DNA from: an uncultured Roseburia sp. | Lineage (GTDB): Bacteria; Bacillota; Clostridia; Lachnospirales; Lachnospiraceae | DNA length: 26,398 bases | Assembly (NCBI GenBank): GCA_934307185.1 | Contig: CAKRCJ010000004.1 | Coordinates: forward strand, 1-26,398 | Direction of reading: 5' to 3' | Shown here: piece by piece, positions 9,801-14,569 of the stretch | Position numbering within the stretch: position 1 is the first letter of the stretch | Layout of the letters: each line of letters begins with the position of its first letter | Made by a program: the position numbers and the translations under genes | The notes under the pieces: generated by a model | Told to the model about the DNA's origin: nothing | Database searches by the model: none | What the model saw: only the letters and a program-made list of their open reading frames with translations

Positions 9801-10597
9801 GGACGTTTATTGTGGAGCTTCCAGATGCCAATGGGCGCAGATGGATATTGGATAAGCTGTTAGCGGCGCATGAAGAATGGTTTGCTATTTCCGAAAAGGA
9901 AAAGGAAGGAATTATTGCGCGGTCAGACGGACTGAGTGCGGCGGATTTGGAAAATATCATTGAAATGGCGTTAAGGGAAGGAATTCGGAACGGAAAAGCT
10001 GTATCCGATGTCCTTTTAGATGAGATGTTTGAAATGCATAATCATGGGGAAAAGAGAGAGCAAAGCTCGGAGAAGGAAGTGGAGCAGACCGCGTACCATG
10101 AAGCAGGACATGCAATGACAGAACTTTTCTATGGACGCTGCCCGGAGTACATGAGTGTGGTTGCCAGGGCAGACTTTAACGGATATGTGAAGTCAGAAAA
10201 AATGTCAGAGCACCCGACCAAAGAAAGACTGTTACAGCAAATCTGCACCTGCATGGGCGGAAGGGCAGCAGAGCTGGAATTTGGTTATGGCAAAACGCCG
10301 GGAGCTTCAGCGGACCTTCGCATGGCAACAAGAATAGCAGTCCGCATGGTATGTGAATTCGGCATGTACGAGGAAGAAATCGGACTTGCAGTAATAACGG
10401 AAGAAGAATACAGAACGGACCAGAAAGCAAAGCAGCTTGTAAATAAAATTTTGAAAGAACAGTTAGAGACTGCGGCGAAGATTGTAGCGGAAAACAGAAA
10501 TGTTTTAAAAGCACTCGTACAGGCAGTCTTGGAAAATGAACAGAAGTTTCTTACCAAAAAAGATATTATGAATATTTACGAAAGCAGAGAGCGCTAG
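6833..10597 (+). CDS. ClpB-type AAA+ unfoldase fused to FtsH-type AAA+/M41 zinc metalloprotease
   Basis: A 1254-residue multidomain protein. Residues ~1-330 are unrecognised and partly low-complexity (KDTQNTKDTQNIKDAQDTEK). Residues ~335-620 are a Clp/HSP100 module: Walker A GPPGVGKT (369-376), Walker B LLFDEIE (434-440), IIIMTTNAG sensor 1, FPPEIVSRM arginine finger and a GGGGDARNASKL sensor-2 region. Residues ~640-840 are unassigned. Residues ~845-1060 form an FtsH-like AAA+ module: GLPGTGKT (878-885), LFIDEVD (930-936), ALARRFDR. The C-terminus is a peptidase M41: HEAGH zinc site at 1089-1093 and the third ligand in GASADLRMAT (Asp1161). All catalytic residues look intact. The two N-terminal membrane helices of true FtsH are absent, so this is probably a cytosolic ATP-dependent protease with a built-in unfoldase. 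The ribosome site is weak (CGGGGA). Confidence 0.9.
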   Translation: MDKKIYVLKSGDNPGIYFDWLSFFENALGQYVIKHKIIIYKTEFEKADKSVPYSKEWALERAKEFLEGAETVSAKKAEKKEDFHTKTEQNRKDTQNTKDTQNIKDAQDTEKELRKLLGIREDLHMGSVWLDLLLQLAGEEKPRISGTSYTGRYNIMSLYGMLLFLILEPQQIFDEAYLKLDIKSKPETALEQTRWRETLEFELFRAKEYLQLKERFEAAGLTKLDINDVKYRIIEAAKSPNQLSKASKTYFSMYHFIKQGNHTLVDLYNELMDTKIYREELIRISGAMINLELTGKIPPYRKKETAGGEETFSLSPLVKQTKELRQELKNVIIGQDEAIDKFEQSFFHSEKAAVTSKKQGPRSVFLFAGPPGVGKTYMAETFAKALGMTYHRFDMASYGSINAMEEIVGISSFYTNSKPGVLTSFVRENPKSVLLFDEIEKASIGVIRIFLQILDQGQCLDRNYDENVSFKDCIIIMTTNAGRQLYNNAGNKNLTEIPDRVVIDALEKDINPDTKVPYFPPEIVSRMASYSIIMFNHLKAAAIRQVIKRDIEQNLLQNKQNYGFDISKGSDIVAATVQYAVGGGGDARNASKLSGKLIDKELYELFSLMEEKAENGEKPLLNQVSWECDFTDCTEEIRQFYLGEQDCIVPILKETDREYAFSIPKRMTIIVTNNKERFLDIIRSKNVLFAVIDYAYGLRGLETCMSIADVKTTGSSAFDSVKKEDASLPIYLLKNDARYHYSDSEKRLLLGKGAEGFISEEKLTEQITQAYFDICCQNAMETLTVRHQVLTYSTRKEMNDSKTSAKIIFYNLKLEMAVDAEDKESLITDELRPDKKWTDVYVSPDIKKELEFFISYLKNPKEYAKTGARVPRGALMLGLPGTGKTSLAKVVAAESKVNFLSISADELLNAGAAKVHHVFQVARKYAPAVLFIDEVDAIGMARTKTGANSVLNALLTEMDGFKRLDNKPVFVMAATNLKGIDSALARRFDRTFIVELPDANGRRWILDKLLAAHEEWFAISEKEKEGIIARSDGLSAADLENIIEMALREGIRNGKAVSDVLLDEMFEMHNHGEKREQSSEKEVEQTAYHEAGHAMTELFYGRCPEYMSVVARADFNGYVKSEKMSEHPTKERLLQQICTCMGGRAAELEFGYGKTPGASADLRMATRIAVRMVCEFGMYEEEIGLAVITEEEYRTDQKAKQLVNKILKEQLETAAKIVAENRNVLKALVQAVLENEQKFLTKKDIMNIYESRER

Positions 10598-10608
10598 ATG
10601 AGGTATAG

Positions 10609-12633
10609 ATGTTGGAAATAGAAAAGACCATAGAAATGACATATCCCTATAATCTCCCGGACGGGGAGTTGCAGGTAAAAAAGATAAGAAAGCTCATAAG
10701 GACAGCAAAAGAATTAGGCGGAACAATGTATGATGTCGCGGCAGAATCGGGATTGCTGCAGGCATGGCATCACATTGAACTGTTATTTGACCCGCAGGTA
10801 ACCGAAGAGAGAATTTTTCCAGATGATATGACAGTTGTTACGGAAGCGTATGTCAGGTATCCGTTAAACGATGAGTTAGAGCGGATTTTCCTGTATTCAG
10901 AAAATGCATCGTGGGACAATAAGCTGTTACAGGCAGGAACTGTGGAAGAAGGTAAGCTTGTAATCAGTTATGAAAACTTAAAGTCCGTCCGGGAAAAAGG
11001 ATATTATTGCCTTTATGAGGGGACAAATAACACCAGAAACAAAACAGACCGGTTTACAGACTGTTTTGGCAGCAGCAAACGCAAAAGCAGCTTTCGGTTC
11101 TGGGACGAAGACCACAGCTTTGTCGGAAATGGCTTCAACCGGGCATTGCTTGTCCGTACAAAGTTCGGGGAACTTTATCTGATGCCGGACATTTTTGCAG
11201 TCGAGCAGTGCATGAAAGTTTTTTATGCAGAGACGATAATACGGGAAAAATATGATGCAGATTTCAGTGCCGAAAGAATGAAAATGGACGAAAAGACAGA
11301 AGCGGAAAAAGAGGCTGTTTTTCAGAAAATTTTTCACCGGAAAAAGGAGTCCTGCCAGCAGTTAAAAAGCAGTTATTGTAAGCTGGTGGAACAGATTGCA
11401 TACATAAAAATCCATTACGGCAGTGTCTATGATACGGTCTGGGAATATGTTTTTTACCCGGATGATGAGCCGGGAGAAGTGCAATTTGACCCGCCGGAAG
11501 ATGCGGTACTCGGGATTTCTTTTGACGATAGCAGCAAATGCTATGCAGTGTGCCGTATGGAAAACGGGGACATAAGAAGAGTCATAAATACAGATTATTC
11601 TGATATTATGCCATTGACGGAAAAGTATTGTCACTGGAAATTTACGATAAGTATGATAAGCGCGGGAAAAGCAGGCTCGGAACTGGCACTTAATATGAAA
11701 CAGATGATACAGGCAGCAAAGCAGCAGTTTAATGTGAACATTAAAAAAATGTATGTGACAAGCCGTGAGGAGCTTCCAGATAATAAAAGGCTGACTGACT
11801 GGATTGGAAATTTACAAAAAAGGCGGGAAAAATCCAAAAGGGCAGAAGGCTGTCTGGACCTTATCGCGTTTCGTGAAATCGGAAATGACAATATTGACGG
11901 TTTAGGTGTAATAAAATGGGCGGCAGAATTAGCCGGGGTGCCGGATGTAGAATATGTGGACAACTGGGCTGCCGTATTGGCTGCGTTTGAAGCGGCAGAT
12001 AAAAACGCTGCATTAAAGGAGCATGAGACAGGCTTAATTTTTGATTTTGACGAGAGAATTCTTTCAATAACACTTTTAAGAAAAAAACGGGGCAGCGATT
12101 ACGAGCTGATAAGCAGAAAGTACGGAGCGTTCATGGAAGTGTTTATTTATGATAATAAGGACGTTGAGGACGGTGGGTATAACCCAAGCTTACATGAGGA
12201 GCTTGGAAATGCACTGGAGAATTTTATGATGGACAAGGGACTTAGGGCACTTGGCATTTCCACTGAAAATGAGATGGACGAACAGGCATTAGCGGATTTA
12301 AGACGAAGCGCTGCGAGAGTAAAAAGACAATTCCGCAGAAATGATACGGCAAAGGTAATATTTAACAACGGCTTTTTAAGCATGATGGAAGATTATCCAA
12401 TCGAACAGTTTGAAAAGTGTTTTTCGCCTGTGCTTGAAAACGTTTCCGCGTATTTATGTGAGGTTGTAGAGAAAGCCAATCTTCGCATGGAAGATATTTC
12501 GAGGGTTTATCTCACCGGTGAGGAATGTGAGTATCCTTTTGTGAGGGAAAGGATTGAAAAAATAACCGGGAAAAAAGCTTACTGTTTAAGTCCGTTTGAT
12601 TGTGTTGATGCGATTGGGGTTGTGTCATTATAA
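10609..12633 (+). CDS. Divergent Hsp70/actin-fold protein with degenerate nucleotide motifs
   Basis: A 674-residue protein. The first ~295 residues are unrecognised. From ~298 the order of motifs follows an Hsp70 ATPase domain: a phosphate-1-like strand pair LGISFDDSSK (301-310), a connect-like WAAVLAAFEA, a phosphate-2-like strand LIFDFDERILSITLL (from 476), a helical segment LADLRRSAARVKRQFRRND, and an adenosine-like VYLTGEECEYPFVRERIEK (633 on) ending in DAIGVVSL. The glycines that hold phosphates in real Hsp70s (GTT, GGGT, GGSSR) are missing or changed, so ATP hydrolysis is doubtful. No C-terminal substrate-binding domain follows. The start is 11 bases after the protease gene with a GATGAGG site. 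It may be a structural or nucleotide-sensing partner of the AAA+ proteins. The family assignment rests on motif order, not a search. Confidence 0.65.
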   Translation: MLEIEKTIEMTYPYNLPDGELQVKKIRKLIRTAKELGGTMYDVAAESGLLQAWHHIELLFDPQVTEERIFPDDMTVVTEAYVRYPLNDELERIFLYSENASWDNKLLQAGTVEEGKLVISYENLKSVREKGYYCLYEGTNNTRNKTDRFTDCFGSSKRKSSFRFWDEDHSFVGNGFNRALLVRTKFGELYLMPDIFAVEQCMKVFYAETIIREKYDADFSAERMKMDEKTEAEKEAVFQKIFHRKKESCQQLKSSYCKLVEQIAYIKIHYGSVYDTVWEYVFYPDDEPGEVQFDPPEDAVLGISFDDSSKCYAVCRMENGDIRRVINTDYSDIMPLTEKYCHWKFTISMISAGKAGSELALNMKQMIQAAKQQFNVNIKKMYVTSREELPDNKRLTDWIGNLQKRREKSKRAEGCLDLIAFREIGNDNIDGLGVIKWAAELAGVPDVEYVDNWAAVLAAFEAADKNAALKEHETGLIFDFDERILSITLLRKKRGSDYELISRKYGAFMEVFIYDNKDVEDGGYNPSLHEELGNALENFMMDKGLRALGISTENEMDEQALADLRRSAARVKRQFRRNDTAKVIFNNGFLSMMEDYPIEQFEKCFSPVLENVSAYLCEVVEKANLRMEDISRVYLTGEECEYPFVRERIEKITGKKAYCLSPFDCVDAIGVVSL

Positions 12634-12683
12634 TGTAAAATAATCAAAAACATCGAAAACACACTCTCGTTACGTGTCGCGAA

Positions 12684-12693
12684 AAAGGTGGGT
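12684..12693 (+). promoter_or_regulatory. Ribosome binding site deciding a TTG start
   Basis: AAAGGTGGGT closely matches AAAGGAGGT and lies seven bases before the TTG at 12700. The in-frame GTG at 12688 sits inside this site and has no ribosome site of its own, so TTG is the better start. Confidence 0.65.
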
Positions 12694-12699
12694 GATACT

Positions 12700-13563
12700 T
12701 TGGATAGATTTTTTGATGATATGCGATATAAAGTCTGGAATGGATTTTTAAATGAGATGCGCCACGACGTGACAGAAAAACAAAAAACGGCAGTGGCAGC
12801 AGAGGAAGAAAAGCAGTTAATTGGCAGATGCCTTTTTTACCTGACTGATTTTGCAAGGACAGCAAGAGAAAAAGGAGTGCTTGCAATGGAGGACGCAGCC
12901 AGCGCCTTAGACGATGAAAATGAGACAGAAGCGCTCCTTTTTAAAGCGGTACAAATGGTTGTTGACGGAATGAACGGGGAAGACATTGCAGAAGTGCTTT
13001 CCAATGAATATTGGGTGAGCGCGCCGAGGGGCCATCAGGCAACGGCAGTATATTTGTGCATTCGGGGAATGCTTTTCATTCAGGAGAACACAAATCCACT
13101 GGTCTTAAAACAACTGCTTGTGAGCATGCTGCCGGTGTCCGTCCGAAAAGAATGTGTAGTAATTTGTGACCAATACGAAGAAAAAAGCAGAGCGGAGAGA
13201 GACGCAGAAAAGAACCGGGCAGCAAAGCTTTACTTTGAGACGGATTTTTCAAGAACAGACGTACCAATGGAAAGTGCAGAATGGAGCTGGTTTGAAGAAC
13301 AGCTTGCCCAAATGCACGATGTGGAGGTTCAGCGGTTCCTTCGGGAAGTGGAAAATGGATATCTCATGCAGGCGTTAACCGGCATGAAAAAAGAAGCCCG
13401 TGAGAAGCTCGCAAAAAATATGTCTGCACGTTTCCGTGAACTTATCCTAAAGGACTGCTATCTTAATGCAGATATGGACGATGAAGCCATAAAAGAGGGC
13501 GCAGCCTATGTGATGGAAATATTGAAATTGCTGCAGGCGTGTGGAGAGGTGCGGCAGTATTAA
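12700..13563 (+). CDS. MotA cytoplasmic-loop-like / FliG-C-like fusion protein
   Basis: A 287-residue protein (291 if the GTG at 12688 is used). Residues ~47-105 resemble the cytoplasmic loop of MotA stator proteins: LTDFARTAREKGVLAMEDAA followed by FKAVQMVVDGMNGEDIAEVL, matching the family pattern ARxxGxLALE ... VVDGxDPExI. Residues ~195-285 resemble the FliG C-terminal/middle domain: QRFLREVENGYLMQALTGMK, then AREKLAKNMSARFRELILKD, then a helix ending LKLLQACGEV, matching FliG's LREVD..LA.AL.G ... NMS.R..E...ED ... L...GEI. No transmembrane helices are visible, unlike MotA. The gene lies in the AAA+ operon and not in a flagellar cluster, so a non-motility role or a motor regulator is possible. 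Domain similarity is by eye and needs a profile search. Confidence 0.7.
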   Translation: MDRFFDDMRYKVWNGFLNEMRHDVTEKQKTAVAAEEEKQLIGRCLFYLTDFARTAREKGVLAMEDAASALDDENETEALLFKAVQMVVDGMNGEDIAEVLSNEYWVSAPRGHQATAVYLCIRGMLFIQENTNPLVLKQLLVSMLPVSVRKECVVICDQYEEKSRAERDAEKNRAAKLYFETDFSRTDVPMESAEWSWFEEQLAQMHDVEVQRFLREVENGYLMQALTGMKKEAREKLAKNMSARFRELILKDCYLNADMDDEAIKEGAAYVMEILKLLQACGEVRQY

Positions 13564-13576
13564 AAGGAGAAAAGAA

Positions 13577-13789
13577 ATGTACTTTGCAAAAGACAGCGTA
13601 TATAATGACATCAGGGACAAGTCATACAATCAGTGGCTGGATGAGATGGAAAAGCATGATGATGTGGCAGTCCGCTGCGGCGTGAAGCTTGCCCGGGAAT
13701 ACATGCAGTATCTTAAGGACGAAAACGAAAAGCTTCGCGAAGAGAATGAACTCAAAAATGAGTATTTAAAGAAGCTGGCACAAAAATAG
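13577..13789 (+). CDS. Small coiled-coil protein, 70 aa
   Basis: A 70-residue soluble protein beginning MYFAKDSVYNDIRDK. The second half is a strongly predicted short coiled coil (YMQYLKDENEKLREENELKN). I do not recognise a family. The ATG at 13577 is preferred over an in-frame GTG at 13541 because AAAGGAG (13563-13569) lies eight bases before it. The GTG would overlap the previous gene and has no such site. It follows the MotA/FliG-like gene by 13 bases, so it is part of the same transcript and may be a dimerisation partner or adaptor. Confidence 0.75.
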   Translation: MYFAKDSVYNDIRDKSYNQWLDEMEKHDDVAVRCGVKLAREYMQYLKDENEKLREENELKNEYLKKLAQK

Positions 13790-13803
13790 GCAGGTGAAAA
13801 ACA

Positions 13804-14181
13804 ATGTTTTTTATGATGGGCATTACAGATGGCAGAAAAGATTTTGAATTCGGACAGCAGATAATTTGCGATGTCTGTGGAAAATACGGCAGATTTCAGG
13901 TTTTTATGACTTATACGGTGCTGTCATTGTTTTTTATCCCGTGTTTTAAATGGAATAAGCATTATTATGTAGAGACGAGCTGCTGTCATGCGATATATGA
14001 GCTTGACGCAGAGATTGGAAAGCAGATTGCAGCAGGTGTACAGGCAGAAATTTTACCACAGCATCTGCACAGGGTACAAAATCAGAATTACGATTACAGA
14101 ATAAAGCATTGCAGAAATTGCGGATTTACGACAGCAGAGGATTTTGAGTTTTGTCCGAAATGTGGGACGAGGTTACAATAA
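13804..14181 (+). CDS. Zinc-ribbon protein with two cysteine-pair motifs
   Basis: A 125-residue protein. CDVC (22-25) near the N-terminus, a CC pair in the middle (ETSCCHAIYELD), and a C-terminal treble-clef/zinc-ribbon CRNC...CPKC (103-106 and 117-120) suggest two zinc sites. The stretch FMTYTVLSLFFIPCFKW is hydrophobic but interrupted; it matches a conserved segment seen in small zinc-ribbon proteins of Gram-positive bacteria and may be buried rather than membrane-spanning. Such domains usually mediate protein or nucleic-acid contacts. It is the last gene of the operon, 14 bases after the coiled-coil gene with GCAGGTGA upstream. No terminator is visible after it before the valS promoter. 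Confidence 0.8.
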   Translation: MFFMMGITDGRKDFEFGQQIICDVCGKYGRFQVFMTYTVLSLFFIPCFKWNKHYYVETSCCHAIYELDAEIGKQIAAGVQAEILPQHLHRVQNQNYDYRIKHCRNCGFTTAEDFEFCPKCGTRLQ

Positions 14182-14215
14182 TTCTGGTGGAAAGAAAAAA
14201 TGTAAATAAAATCAG

Positions 14216-14244
14216 TTGACAAATCACACCTTAGCTTTTATCAT
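14216..14244 (+). promoter_or_regulatory. SigA promoter of the T-box-valS unit
   Basis: TTGACA (14216-14221, perfect consensus), a 17-bp spacer and TATCAT (14239-14244, five of six) predict a start near 14251, just before the leader's first helix. Confidence 0.88.
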
Positions 14245-14250
14245 TAAAAA

Positions 14251-14530
14251 AGATACAAAAAGGTGATGAGAAAGAGGAGTACACACAAGACACCTGAAAG
14301 AGAATGACATTCACTGGCTGAAAGATGTCACCAGAGCATGCTGTGTGGAAGGTAGCTTTTGAACTGTCGCGCTGAATGCATTAGCGAAGTAAGCGAGAAC
14401 GATTTGTCCCCGTTACCGGACAGTGGCTTATTTTAAGAGCCTGCAGAGATATGTTGTTTTTACAACATAACAAAGGTGGTACCGCGTTAACACGCCCTTT
14501 GCGTCCGAATGGACGTGAAGGGCTTTTTTT
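14251..14530 (+). ncRNA. T-box riboswitch, tRNA-Val responsive
   Basis: This ~280-nt untranslated leader fills the 388-base gap before valS. The T-box sequence AAAGGTGGTACCGCG (14472-14486) is present, with the GGT that pairs with the free acceptor end of uncharged tRNA. The stem I features AGAGGAGT (14274 on) and a distal GGCTG loop are also visible. The best specifier codon is GTA (14352-14354), followed by a purine and then CTTTT (14356-14360), which can pair with AAAAG (14258-14262). A GTC at 14366-14368 is a second candidate. Both codons are valine, fitting the downstream gene. Binding of uncharged tRNA-Val would favour the antiterminator and permit valS transcription. Confidence 0.95.
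14494..14530 (+). terminator. Regulated terminator of the valS T-box
   Basis: GCCCTTTGCGTCC (from 14494) pairs with GGACGTGAAGGGC (14511-14523) around a GAAT loop, followed by seven Ts. It is mutually exclusive with the T-box antiterminator immediately upstream, and would also stop read-through from the AAA+ operon. Confidence 0.93.
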
Positions 14531-14569
14531 GCGCGTTGGAAAGCAGAACCAAAAGAAAGGAACAAACAC

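Noticed and set aside
12688..12699. GTG at 12688 as start of the MotA/FliG-like gene
   Set aside because: It lies inside the Shine-Dalgarno-like AAAGGTGGGTGA and has no ribosome site of its own; TTG at 12700 has ideal spacing.
12634..12699. Possible promoter or terminator between the Hsp70-like gene and the MotA/FliG-like gene
   Set aside because: Only a weak ACAC...GTGT pairing and no T run or -35/-10 pair are visible, so the genes are treated as one operon.
13541..13576. GTG at 13541 as start of the 70-aa protein
   Set aside because: It would overlap the upstream gene by 23 bases without a ribosome site, while ATG 13577 has AAAGGAG eight bases before it.
2055..14181. Type VI or type VII secretion locus, suggested by ClpB-like and EccA-like ATPases
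   Set aside because: No sheath, VgrG/Hcp, ESX substrate or membrane core protein is encoded nearby, and the ClpB-like module is fused to an M41 protease.
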